Both the position numbers and the translations under genes were made by a program. 64,000 bases of DNA, taken from positions 1 through 64,000 of the forward strand of contig JNDT01002051.1 of the NCBI GenBank assembly GCA_000697055.1, in the 5' to 3' direction. The stretch comes from Saksenaea vasiformis B4078 (lineage: Eukaryota; Mucoromycota; Mucoromycetes; Mucorales; Saksenaeaceae). Shown here piece after piece: positions 1-10,467 of this stretch. Each line of letters opens with the position of its first letter. Positions within the stretch are counted from its first letter, which is position 1. The notes under the pieces were generated by a model. It was not told the DNA's origin, did not search any database, and saw only the letters and a list, made by a program, of their open reading frames with translations.

Positions 1-645
1 AACCAAATTATAATTTCCTAGTATGACATAGTTAATCCTTGCCACCGCAGACATACTACTCAAGCCCAATTTGTGCCGCTTGAGAAGTATTTTTACGTTG
101 ACGAGTAGGAAACGTGTTCAAAGCACTGAGATAAATCTTTCCGTCTTTCCATCAATATGGATGTAGGTGTTTATAATTAATGCCTCATTCTCGCATAGGC
201 AACAATTCCTTTCAGTAATCGAGTTCTTGTCTTCATCCTTGCACTTTTATGTACCCATTCCTCCACGATCTCCAACAGTCAAACAGAAAGAAGCACTTAC
301 GGGTTTCAGACGATAAAACAGATTTTTACTGTTAAGATCATATTGTAATCTAACGTACATGTTTACAGCATACGGTTCGAGACTGTATCTGAATTTCGAT
401 CTACAGCTTAGAACATGTAGAGACCGCTATCAGCACTCTTGTTGCCTTCCAAGCTTCAAGTTTTCTTACGGAGCGGATCTTTTGAAATTAACGATAGGTG
501 CAATTATATGAAAATCTACAGTAAGTCTGTTTTGGCAGATTTTGTCTTGTCACAAAAAAAACACCGAATCAAAATGTTGTCTTCTTCCTTTTTTCCCCTC
601 ATCTCGCTTCTCAATTTTCTTTTCTTTTCTCTTCAAGAAGCCAAA
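1..645. other. Left-edge region without a supported gene
   Basis: I see no convincing gene here. The last 80 bases are strongly CT-rich, as in many fungal promoters or 5' UTRs, and lead into the ATG at 646. An open frame continues upstream of that ATG to 439, but its sequence looks like translated pyrimidine tract. Confidence 0.5.
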
Positions 646-855
646 ATGGATTGTTACGAATTTCAAATACACACACTGATCTGGGCAATGTTCATGCTTT
701 CGCTCACCGTATACACCGCCAAGGCTTATATCCTCAACAGAAAGCGCAAGAAGGCAGCTGAAAATGAACTGAAAGAAAAGATTACTGGAAAGGAAGAAGC
801 AGAAAAGCGTAAGAGTGCTTCCAACGTTCAAAGATCTGACAACCTCATATTTTAG
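646..855 (+). CDS. Small single-pass membrane protein, or alternative first exon of the Fanzor
   Basis: A 69-residue ORF starts at an ATG in a good fungal context (CCAAAATGG) after a CT-rich leader. Residues about 8-28 are hydrophobic (one predicted membrane helix) and are followed by a basic, Lys/Glu-rich tail. I recognise no family. Inside it lies a good intron: donor GTAAGA at 809, branch-like CTGAC at 836-840 and acceptor TTTTAG ending at 855. Splicing 646-808 to 856 continues in frame through the Fanzor ATG at 864. The unspliced message would instead stop at 853-855, only 8 bases before that ATG. So this is either a separate small protein, an upstream ORF with a 5'-UTR intron, or the true N-terminus of an 824-residue Fanzor. 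The sequence does not decide between these. Confidence 0.45.
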   Translation: MDCYEFQIHTLIWAMFMLSLTVYTAKAYILNRKRKKAAENELKEKITGKEEAEKRKSASNVQRSDNLIF

Positions 856-863
856 TGCTTCGA

Positions 864-3426
864 ATGGTATGCGCAAGCTGCGGTCAGCAGGGACATCGAG
901 ATCGCCAGTCCACGAAATGCCCCAACCGGGAGGTAAAAGGTGCGTGATAAACTTTATCATAATGACTCGTTGGCTAAAATAACCTCTGCTAGTTGGCGTA
1001 AAACGCAAACGAGGGCCGGAACAGCAAGCCGAAAGTTCTAAGAAAGCAAAAGGGCAAGGCCGCAAACAAAAGCAAGCCGACACAAGGAACGAGTCCTTTG
1101 TCCCCAAGCCATGTCCCGCATGCGGTTCTTCCACGCACAGAAGTACAAGATCGAAGGATTGTACTGCTCACAAGAAGTCGACAGAAGAGATTTTGGAACA
1201 ACGTATAGGGAAAAAAAGGGAAATGTATACAAGAAAGTGCACTCTGGACGCAGTTGTCAGAGATCCTCATCGAGATCGATTTTGTGAAAGCACATTGGAA
1301 ATTTCTACGTATCTTAGGCTTGTCGTATCAAGAACACAATTGTTCGTTAATCAATTCATCTTGGATCACGATATCATACCGCCCATTTGCTTTACCCAGA
1401 ATTTCTTTTATTCTGTCATGAAACTTGTCGTCGGTAGGCCGCTCACAACCACCAATGCAAAAATGCTGCCAGATCTTCAAAGCACTTGGGAAGCATTCGT
1501 GAACAACCATCCTTCCATGACGGAGAAGCCACACACCAAGTTGAGATCTTCCGACGTACTTACAGAAGCATGTGTATTACTTGCAACTGCATATACCAAT
1601 AATATAGTCGAGAACTTTGAATCAAGAATATGTTCCTTTGTAAAGTGGAAGTTGTCCGCATCGTTTCCAGTATGTATAGTATTCATGTAGGCACACATCA
1701 AATTGACTACTGTTTGTAGGACGTTAAGAAAGCTGAAGCGACGGCGATTGCATGCAAATACGCTTTTGAACGTATTGGAGGGGGTGCTCCGGAATGGACC
1801 AGTACAGTAGAACCGACGTTACCTCTTGTAGCTATTGTTGACAGCATCTGTGATGATCTAGAGGCATTGGTTCCAAAGCCTGCGACGCAACAGAGCATCT
1901 CAGCTTCCCCTGGCACATATCTACCAGCTATGAAATACATTTTGTCTTGTTATGGAGTAGAAAACCAGATGGAGACCGCCTCACAGGAAGATTCTGATGA
2001 TATACCCTTGCCAAGACTGTTTTCAATTTCACCGAAACCTAGCGCAAAATGGCGGTTCATATCCATCAACGCTGAACTACTCGCTAGTCTGCTATCGTTG
2101 GAACCACCAAAGGATCCAAGTGATTATCCTCGAATCTTTTTCGAAGTATTTGACTTCTCCCATTTTGGTTTTAACAGGTATGATATATATATATTAGTAT
2201 CAGTTTATAAGGCCCATATATTCACATTTCCACAGTTGGGAATCGTTCACTCAATGTCCCAATGGCCAGTTTGCTGGTCGGGTCCTCAGCGACGGTTATG
2301 CAGTCAACCTAACTTTCTCAAGAAAAGCAAGAGATGCACTGCCAAGCACGGACATCGAGCTGGACGATTTTTCTCATCAAGAGATTGAAAACCACTTTGA
2401 GCCCTGGGCATTGGATCCGGGATTAAATCAAGTTTATACGGCTACGAATGGAAGCGGTGGGCAATCGCATCAGGTGCGACGTATTTCGACAAAGGAATAT
2501 TACGCTATGACTGGTTCAACAAGAAGAGCAAAGCAGCTTCAACGTGAAAAAGATAGAACTGGTATCACCCAAGTGGAGACAGAGCTGGAAAGCTGCAAGA
2601 CTTCATCATCAGAGAACCATCAGTCATACGTAGCAAGTTTTCTGCATAACTTTCAAACGCTAGCAAATTTTTATGGATCCCGCATGGCTGAACGACGATT
2701 TCGAAATTATCAAGATGTCCAGAGAGCTGAAGAGGAAATGGTCAATATCCTTGTGAATGGGGGAAAAAAGTATTCAAAAAAACGACGAAAGAAAACGAAG
2801 CGTAATCGAAACAGGCGAAAGAAAGCGACTCTAGAAGAAAAGAACAAAGGAAGAACAAATGGCAATCGAGGTCAGTAAATTAGTGCAGATGACAGAAAAT
2901 GATATACTAATGATAACCTTGTTTATAGCCCAAAAGAGTCGGCAGTTCGTTCCATTCACAGTAAACCGTGTCCCAAGAAGAAGAAATGGTATCGTGCACC
3001 GTTTGCAACAACTTCCGGGATACCATTAGTTGTATTCGGCTCAGCGATGTTTGGTGCATCTGGTCATGCGTCTATGAAAGGGAAGAGACCTGGAGTAGTC
3101 AACAAATGCTGGCGGATGTTGAAGAGACGTGAAAGAGCAGGTGAATTAATTGCTGTGACCATCGACGAATTCTACACCTCACAGGTAGGCTGTCTATAAT
3201 TTGTCCTATTCTCATACATTGTCCTTAGATTTGTCATGCATGTTTGCATCGAGATTTAACGAAGGTGGTAACTTCGGACGGCGTATCGCACCATGGTGTG
3301 TCAGTCTGTAAAAACTGTCATACACTGTGGCAACGGGACGTGAACTCAGCAAAAAACATGTACTTCATTGCGAATTCGATCTGGTGCGGGCATGGGCGCC
3401 CAGAACAATTCTGTCGGCAACCATAG
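864..3426 (+). CDS. Fanzor (eukaryotic TnpB-like RNA-guided DNA endonuclease), intact
   Basis: The model is join(864-939, 993-1669, 1720-2177, 2236-2874, 2929-3184, 3229-3426), 767 residues, with all five junctions in phase and no internal stop. Two CX2CX4HX7C knuckles (Cys3-Cys19 and Cys66-Cys82) open the protein, followed by a basic linker. RuvC-I is LDPGL with Asp464. RuvC-II (VVFGS, residues 651-655) lacks the usual Glu; instead Glu697 lies in IDEFYTSQ, 44 residues further on, as reported for Fanzors. A zinc ribbon (Cys704, Cys707, Cys729, Cys732) precedes RuvC-III QRDVNSAKN (Asp739). A Lys/Arg-rich tract around residues 590-610 may serve as a nuclear signal. Established knowledge: Fanzors use an RNA guide made from the 3' end of their own locus. 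No transposase was found next to it, and no terminal repeats could be fixed. Family assignment is strong; activity is inferred. Confidence 0.9.
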
Positions 3427-3560
3427 CCATAAAAAAAATCGCCATTACGAATATGGTTTCTTTGTTTGCCTTCGAGCAAACAGGGATTTAGATATTTACG
3501 TTTTACGGTAAGCTCAGGTCTCTAAAAGTGCACATCTCTAACTATCTCTAGGTTTCTCTT
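3427..3560 (+). ncRNA. Candidate guide-RNA (omega/fRNA) region after the Fanzor
   Basis: Known Fanzor and TnpB guide RNAs overlap the ORF 3' end and the adjacent noncoding DNA. Just after the stop codon there is an A-run and then a 7-bp hairpin (TGTTTGC, loop CTTCGA, GCAAACA) at 3463-3482. This is position-based inference plus one hairpin; the guide boundary cannot be seen from the sequence. Confidence 0.3.
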
Positions 3561-3589
3561 CCTCAAATTTTATTTTGGTTGTATAATTT

Positions 3590-3710
3590 GTGGTAAGTAA
3601 ATCATATCAATCAATGGAGATACAGCCTTCTTACTTTATCTTATGCAGACGCAAAATTGATCTCGAGCAGCGCAAATTCTTACACAATAAACAGTATGTC
3701 GAAGTTTAAT
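3590..3710 (+). repeat. Possible third, tail-only copy of the degenerate repeat
   Basis: The stretch from the ACGCAAAA motif through GAGCAG to an AATAAACAG polyA-like signal resembles the tail of the repeat at 4633-5190, by eye around 60-65 percent over about 55 bases. It is placed directly downstream of the Fanzor. Like the other copies it has a GTAAGT..AG pair just before the tail. The homology is weak and judged by eye. Confidence 0.25.
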
Positions 3711-4632
3711 TCTGGCTCGTGTATGACTGTCATTGTGTGTCGGTGCATCATTTTTGAGTTGAATATGACCGCCGTCGTTGTTCATGCAAGTCAATAGCTT
3801 CAGTTTTCAGAAATGCCGCGTGAGTAGGAGATATATATGAGGCTAGCGGTGTTTGATCTGTCGTTGTTTACCGACATCACTTCACTCATATCTTGTATTT
3901 TGTGCGTCCCCATTTATTTTACGACATCTGACAACTATAAGAGATAAATATATAAACCAAACTAATAAAACATAACAATAAAATAGAGATAAACGATAAA
4001 AAAATAAAGAAAACGAAAAAGGTGGGGTTTGCAACTGCTTTAGTTTTTGATATCAAGCTGTCGCGACTTTTCGCATAAACTGGTAGATGAGAATTGCTGA
4101 TGACATTCTAAAAATATAGCAGGATGTTCTTACGTATCAGATACCGAAGATTCTTGCTCACATACCTAACCTTTATCTGTGAATGAAGTGCCAATATATG
4201 AAAATCCAATAAAAAACGTGATTGCAATCTGCAAGTATACAGGAGAAAATATATGACGAACTCAAAGTCAAAATATAATGACACGTTCAAGTCAAACAAA
4301 TTTTGCGCCGGAAGGCGATACGTCTTGGTGCGGAGAAGTCGTTCATTTTGCGTTAATCCAAGGAATAGTTTGCGCCTGGGTAGCCTCAGTTTTGCATTGA
4401 CGTACTTGGGTGATGTAGTTTCACGATATCCCGTCGGAGGTAGTAAAAACGTCTTGAGATAAGGAAAATGATCCGTTGAAACAAGTAGATTGTTTTTACA
4501 TTGAGGTAATTCAGTGATGGATTTCCCAATATCGTGTCGGAGGGAGTAAAAATGTGTCGAGATAAGGACAGGTTTCATCCAAAATGATCCGTATTTAAAG
4601 GCACGCACGAGCCATTTTTAAATTCTTTGGCT
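3711..4632. repeat. A/T-rich intergenic region with a degenerate direct repeat
   Basis: No gene is supported. 3935-4020 is strongly A-rich on the plus strand. Two related stretches, 4412-4479 and 4516-4598, share the order GATG..TTTC..ATATC.TGTCGGAGG.AGTAAAAA and GAGATAAGGA..ATGATCCGT. They look like an old tandem duplication with a step of about 104 bases. Confidence 0.4.
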
Positions 4633-5190
4633 TTGTTTTTCAAAAAGGCGTCCCGGTAAGGATGTCGATTTATATCCATACAGGATTATTCATGTCTTTA
4701 TGTTTATTCTTTAGCCTATATGATCTCTGTCCCGAACCATCTCGGCTGTGGTGTAGCCCATTTTCATCATCGAGTAAGTAAAGGTTGTCATACGCAGCCT
4801 CGCTCCAACTTCTTCCAACTTCCACGACAGAACCTCGCCAGACGTTGCATCGCTTCAAGTCCTCTGCACGGCGTTAACATCCAAACTGGCGCGCAAGCAT
4901 CAGTATAATCTCTCCTGCCGCCATTGGATGCCTATGCCCCTCGGGGTAAGTGAATTGGCACCAGTATCTTTCAGTTACTAACCGTGAATGAATTTTTATG
5001 CTGCTCGAATAAATTTTGCGTCCATCTAGGGACCAAGTTGATGTAAGTGGCGTATTACTTTATCGCCAATTTATATACTGATAACCTCATATTCCATCTC
5101 TTCCTTAGCGCAAAACTGGCGCCTGATGGACGCAAGATTTACATAGAGCAGTGTAAAAATGCATTCAATAAGCAGTGTTGCTAGCTCGGA
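4633..5190 (+). repeat. Degenerate repeat, copy A
   Basis: It shares clear blocks with 6734-7230 in the same orientation: TCCCGGTAAGGATGTC near the start, TTCCGAACCATC-like and GCTGTGGTG blocks about 100 bases on, GGTTGTCA..ACGCA at about 150, TTGCGTC at about 385, and TTCCATCTCTT..TTAG at about 455. Several GTAAGT..AG pairs suggest a spliced, perhaps noncoding, ancestral transcript. No coding frame survives. The two copies flank EMG1. Confidence 0.5.
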
Positions 5191-5473
5191 AAACTTCAAC
5201 GAAAATCTGAACAAAATTGATGGAAACTGGCCCTCACGCGTCGCTGTTTGCGATGGCTAGTATCGTAATGTGTCTGCCTCTCGTTACTCATTCTTAATTG
5301 ACTTTGCAGTAGATATTCCATAGAATAATTAAGCACAATTTTCATGCTAATGATTCGATGCTCTTTACCTCTTCACAATGCCGAATTGCAGATATCGGAG
5401 AGAATTATAATACGGGGTTGAGCAATCAATTACTGACTCCTGGCCTTTATAAAAACCTAACCTAAAGAATAAT

Positions 5474-6518
5474 TTACATGACGTCCCATAAATCTTCTAG
5501 TGCACAGCAGACTTTGCCACATGCAACAGCCGCTGACAAGGCATATTGTGAAATCCCTATCTTTTCATCGACATAATGATCTGCGAAGTTATCCGGCCCT
5601 TTAGCCATTGCTCCCACAGAAACAACGATAGGCTGGTTGTCTGGCAAATTCTTGAAGTGTCGATATAGCCGGACTTTGGGTGCTTCGGAGGACATCGCTG
5701 TAGTTATTTGGTTAGTGGAGCAAGGGCGATGATACCAAGTAACCTACCAAACTTTCTGGCATTTTGCGGGAAATATTGGGTTACTGGTGCAGGAATGATC
5801 TCCAATAACTTTTTATGCCCTTCGCTATCACTTGAAATACACCCTCTTTCCAATAGCTGAACTACATATAGTCAACGCAATGTAACGTCTCGATTACCAG
5901 TCTTCCTTCGTCTCATGCAATTTACCCATCAGTCCGGAAAATCTCTTGATGGTTCTTGGTATACGACATTCCGGATTAATTCGGATCACAACACCCTTAG
6001 CAGTGTGTATATACACCTGCAGGACATTAGTCAATCTTCGAATTTGAGCTTGTGGGATACTTACCTCCAAATGTCCTGATCTATTTAACGGGCTGTCGAG
6101 CAGCGTCAATAAACACTCGCGCGAAAGTGAGTACATTAAGCCACGCAAATGCTTTCCTTTCTACCTGATGCACAATGTCTGGTCTAGCATCCGCAATATC
6201 CCTTCCTAGTCGTTTCAGTATCGACTGATGCTCATCACAGTTCAACAATTGCATTTTGCTGTCAAACCGGTAAGAATTTAAACGTGCAGCTTCCAGTGAT
6301 GCATTTTCCAACACCACAATAAGTTTACGACCCTGGGGTACTGAGACTCCCTCTATCCCACTCTCTTCCTTATTGATCGTTGTCTCCATTGTGTTAAGTG
6401 CAAAGCAAGCTGGGTGAGTGGCTTGGTAGAAAAGGAAAATTACATTTTTCTTTAATGATTTACGTGTTTGTTGGTCCCTTTTTTGCGGGGCCGAGATCTG
6501 CAGATCTGATCGAGCCAT
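5474..6518 (-). CDS. EMG1: 18S rRNA (pseudouridine-N1) methyltransferase Nep1/Emg1
   Basis: The model on the minus strand is 6518-6464, 6409-6165, 6115-6065, 6016-5926, 5861-5748, 5697-5474, giving 259 residues, close to the usual length. All five introns (48-64 nt) are GT..AG and in phase. Diagnostic SPOUT-family blocks are present in order: [19 protein letters not shown], the DSPLN..G..VYIHT block, IPRT.KRFSGLM, and the C-terminal [11 protein letters not shown] near the SAM-binding knot. The enzyme N1-methylates a pseudouridine in 18S rRNA and is also needed for small-subunit assembly in the nucleolus. The 5' exon is short and the start at 6518 is the least certain part. The gene lies between two direct copies of a degenerate repeat. 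Confidence 0.92.
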
Positions 6519-6733
6519 CTTTGCACAGATGCAGTATGATAAGCCAAAATTATTTGACTTTTCGTATAATTCTGTGTCAGCTTTAAACTATTTGGCGTTA
6601 GTCCCACTAAACCTTGCATTAATACACAGTGCACTCGGGTTACTGTAATTAGTCCTCCTAATGTCTAATTGGAAAGCGCGGCTCAGAAAGATGATGGGAT
6701 GAGTAGTTAAAAGGATGCACAAATGCCTTTCCT

Positions 6734-7230
6734 TTTGTTTCTCCTCATGAAGGCATCCCGGTAAGGATGTCAATTCGTTATTATACGACATCATTTATTT
6801 GTTTATGTATAATTTAACCTGCAGGACCTTTATTCCGAACCATCCTCGCTGTGGTGGTGCTCTTTGCGCATCATCTAAGTAGTTGTCACCACGCAATAGA
6901 TCCTTGGGCGCTACACCATCTTAGCGATCTGCAGTCAATATCAATGTGATGAATGCACAAAGAAGCCATCGTCCTTCTAGTCAACGGTACGATGTTCGCA
7001 AATACATGGGTCTACCTGTCGCGGTAAGCAGTGTGGTATCCAAGCACGGTTTTCTTATGTCACTGGAGTAAACCTTGCGTCATAAAGGATCCGTTCCATG
7101 TGAATAAACAGGCATACTTTAACCGTTTTAAAAATAGCATAGGTTCCATCTCTTGTTAGGACGGGCTTGGCCCTTTATGGACTCAAAGGTTATACGCGTA
7201 AAAAGTATTTAATAAACAATCCTTATTCCC
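6734..7230 (+). repeat. Degenerate repeat, copy B
   Basis: This is the counterpart of 4633-5190, in the same orientation about 2.1 kb away. The best-conserved part is the first 160 bases; later blocks match in order with similar spacing. It shows the same GGTAAG and TTAG landmarks. It has no coding capacity of its own. Confidence 0.5.
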
Positions 7231-8870
7231 TGTAAGATTGCGTGATATGTATGTCTACCGCCTTACAAGGAACCCTTGTAATCCCGACTCGGCGGCCAGG
7301 TACCGCAGGCGTGACTCATCCGAGGCAGCCTACAGTGTTGAAAAATATTCAGTGCAAAGACTGATGTAGTACTGTAATAGTAGGCGAGAAAGACCCGAGG
7401 ACCTTCCTGGCCAGCATCGCAGACCCATGTTGTATGGGTAGATGATTGAGATAGTAGACGGATAGAACCCTTTGAGACTGTTGGATATCTTCATTTCAAT
7501 CAGATTGTCTGCCTATTTATACGATTCAGTCTTTTATCGGAAATAAGGATCAGTGAACGTTCTTCTCGGTGTTAGGTGCGGATTATGGAATGGATCGATT
7601 ACTGTGATGACACAGTGCTACCTTGTTGTACTGAACTCTCTGATAAGTCTAAGTTATAGATGACAAGGTTCAGTTGGTGTTCCAGTGGAGAAGTTCACTG
7701 TATATGAAATCACTATAATACCCCCGATCTTTCCTGTTATGGAACACAAGTTTACAGGTTGGGCATTACGACAGTCAACATATACAACAACCCATACCAT
7801 AAGCGTGGTTGACTAAAAGTCAGACCAACACGTAAGGTATGGGATAAATGGATACTTGAAAATGTATACATTAGAAGATTGTTGCAGATATCTGTAATAA
7901 CGATAGGCTTACCGGATGTTGTGAACTAAGCAACATCTTGTGTCAAACGGATATGGTCCATAAGTTGTACGGTCTATTATTGTTCGTATGGCAGGATGAT
8001 TACAATTTTGGAGAAGCTGTACAGAAGACAATAATCGAAGACAATAGAAAGAAAAGGACAGTAGCGCAAGTTGATATTAAAACGGCCCCGGTTATGCAAA
8101 ATGGGATTCATGACGAATTCTGACTGATTGATTACGTATGTACTGGTTCCGTCTTGTCATTTGGATGTATCTCTTTGTACCACACGTGACTCTATGTCTC
8201 ATTTCGCATCATATGTTAGGACATACGTCAACCAAACACCACACGCTAAAATGAGGTGACGAGACCCAAGATATGCGCCAAAAAGCTAGAGTCAATGACA
8301 ATGCCCTTTAAGTACGCTCAATGCAAGATAAAGATCGCCAGCAGCTCATATAAGATGGTAACAATATCCATAAATCCATAGTGTCCACTTATATTCATTT
8401 GCAATCTTAATTCAAATAAACTTTAGCCAGTCCTGAAACCGTTACTTTTTAAGTCCAAATGGGTCAAACCGTCATCGCGGATAAATGTATGTGTTGCTGC
8501 GATGTTTTCTTCTTGACAGATCACTATATCGCGGAGAAGTTTATTGTAAAAAGAATATGTATTAGGAACGAGCGTGTTTGTCTTGTTTTAGATTGTACTC
8601 AATATCTGATATTAGAGACGGGGTATCCATGTACTGATTATGTGTGACAACGTTTACGTACTTTGAGTGTGGGCATAAAGCACCAACACGGCCAAGACGG
8701 TTCGGGACAGCGGTCATGCAACCTAAACGGTATACAAAAAAGTGGGTGATCCTGGTATGTAATAAAAAGTTGACATCCGTACCGGGGACGTTTGTACCAA
8801 CGGAGCCAAAGAAGAAGAAAAAAAAGGAAAAAGAAGTGCTCGCTTTAAATATGCATCACTTTACGTTATC
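7231..8870. other. Gene-poor region with short open frames
   Basis: Short open frames occur (for example 7938-8123, 8459-8647 and 8644-8988, all plus), but none shows a recognisable motif or a convincing splice context. The frame at 8644-8988 runs into a Lys-coding A-rich tract and then the minisatellite, which argues against a real protein. I support no gene here. Confidence 0.4.
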
Positions 8871-8871
8871 T

Positions 8872-9207
8872 GAGACGTCCTTTTTGTGTGAGATAAAAGG
8901 AAACTATCTTCGACACACTTTTGCACGAGACTACGGAATCCTGTTTCTGAGACACCGTTTTTATGAGTCAAAAGAACCCGATCACTAATTCACCCTTTAC
9001 ATAAGACGATGGTACCATATTATCGACACGCCTTTTGAGTGAGATAAAGAACACCGTACCTTTCACACGCCTTTTACGTGAGACAAAAGAAACCCTATCT
9101 TTAACACGGGATAATCGAGTCCTATCTTTAACACCCTGTTCCATGAGACAATGAAACCCTGTCTCTGGCACATCCTTTGCGTTAGATAATGGGAAGCTAT
9201 CAATGAC
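8872..9207 (+). repeat. Degenerate minisatellite, unit about 38 bp
   Basis: About nine head-to-tail units follow the pattern CACRCCTTTTRCGTGAGA, a short A-rich middle, then CCCTATCTTT. The best units run from about 9024 to 9101 (GACACGCCTTTTGAGTGAGA and CACACGCCTTTTACGTGAGA). One unit near 9102-9129 is shortened. Units differ by many substitutions, so the array is old. Confidence 0.7.
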
Positions 9208-9453
9208 ACAAACGTAACACGGAAGAGTATGACATGTAAATCATAGCATCGGATGAACGCAAAATACGTACTTCAAAGCGCGGACTTCATCTGGAAGTAA
9301 CTCCAAATATCTTCAAATAGACGCAGAGTCATGGGAAAAATCCAGTAATTACATAATAGGAATGAATACAACTTTATGTTATGTCTCCTCTGATGCTATC
9401 GCAGAATTAGATCAAGAAAGGGTTTTATCAATCCTTGTCTTCAATCATACAGT

Positions 9454-9937
9454 ATGTTTGCGCCGGCGACATTACGTCCTTCGTCTCGAAAGTGCAAAAT
9501 AAATGACCGCCTGGATGGAGAGTTACGTGAGATGTATGTCAATCGCAGTTTTGAGAAGAGACTTAGGAATAGGATCTCAGCTCTCTCTGAACAGCACGAG
9601 CAATGGGAAGCTTATGATATTAAGCATCTGCTGTTATCGGAAAAGAAAAAAAATGCGAAATGTGTATAAGGTTGCTGCCACGCTGTGGAATACACAACAA
9701 AACAATGGAGCCGTGCGATGTAACAACCCTGGATGTGTCGGATTCCGAGCTGGCTACAACACGAGGGAACCTGACAAAAATGCGCTGTTGAACGTTGCCA
9801 TAGCAGGAGCAAGTAGGATGTTTTCGGACAATCATCAGGCGCTTGACCCATTTGCATCTCCAGCTCAAGGAAGAGCACAGCATAGAACGTTGGACGAGAC
9901 AATACGTAGCTTTTGTCAAGGAATTTTGCATGAATAA
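9454..9937 (+). pseudogene. TnpB/Fanzor-like C-terminal remnant
   Basis: Two overlapping frames (9454-9669 and 9503-9937) appear to be parts of one decayed or spliced gene. The second encodes CNNPGC followed by NTREPDKNALLNVAIAG, which resembles a zinc-ribbon half plus the RuvC-III block (R-D-x-N-A-x-x-N) of TnpB-related proteins. In the key position Asp is kept but preceded by Pro. No RuvC-I or RuvC-II block could be found upstream, so if the family is right the copy is truncated. It is clearly different from the Fanzor at 864-3426. The assignment rests on one short motif. Confidence 0.4.
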
Positions 9938-10467
9938 CTATATGAACATCGGTCATTTTTGTTTCTATTGTGTTCTTTTTTCTCAGTCTCCCTTTACGTT
10001 AAGCAAGTATGCAGAAAAAGCAATGGTTATTTCTATTATATTCTGCATAAAAGGTGGATAAGAAGCTGCAGCTTTCACTTCGCTCAAGCGTAGTCATCGT
10101 ATGGGAAAGAATATAAAAAAGACAGAGAAGGAGGTGTTGAATAATATGCTTTCTATTGATATGCTTGATCACTGCTTTTCGTTGCAGAATATTTCAAATC
10201 CATGCTGCTTTTTAAAATAGTTTTAAGATTTACATCCTTACTCATTCCTTCATGGTCATGATTAAACGACCATCCAGCTTCTTGTTTGGCTACATACTCC
10301 TTTAGAAGACAGAGAGACAGCCAGCCAGCTTCTGGACGGCATAACCAACCCGTTTCGTTAATGTCTAAATTAGCGCATGCGCATCTCTATTTTTTCCTTT
10401 ATTATTAATGGTGCGTGGGTTTGGATCCTACGAAATAAGCAACGTCAGAAACACTCTCTATTGCCAT
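9938..10467. other. Intergenic stretch
   Basis: I see no gene, repeat or RNA structure here. It holds the 3' flank of the ferredoxin gene, which lies on the minus strand. Confidence 0.5.

Noticed and set aside
360..395. GGTTCGAG segment resembling a tRNA T-arm
   Set aside because: No matching acceptor or anticodon stem within 80 bases on either side.
550..1134. 194-residue minus-strand frame across the Fanzor 5' end
   Set aside because: It is antisense to the spliced Fanzor exons, has no motif, and crosses well-supported introns.
7560..7830. Possible LTR-like TG..CA segment
   Set aside because: No second copy, no primer-binding site and no pol-like frame nearby.
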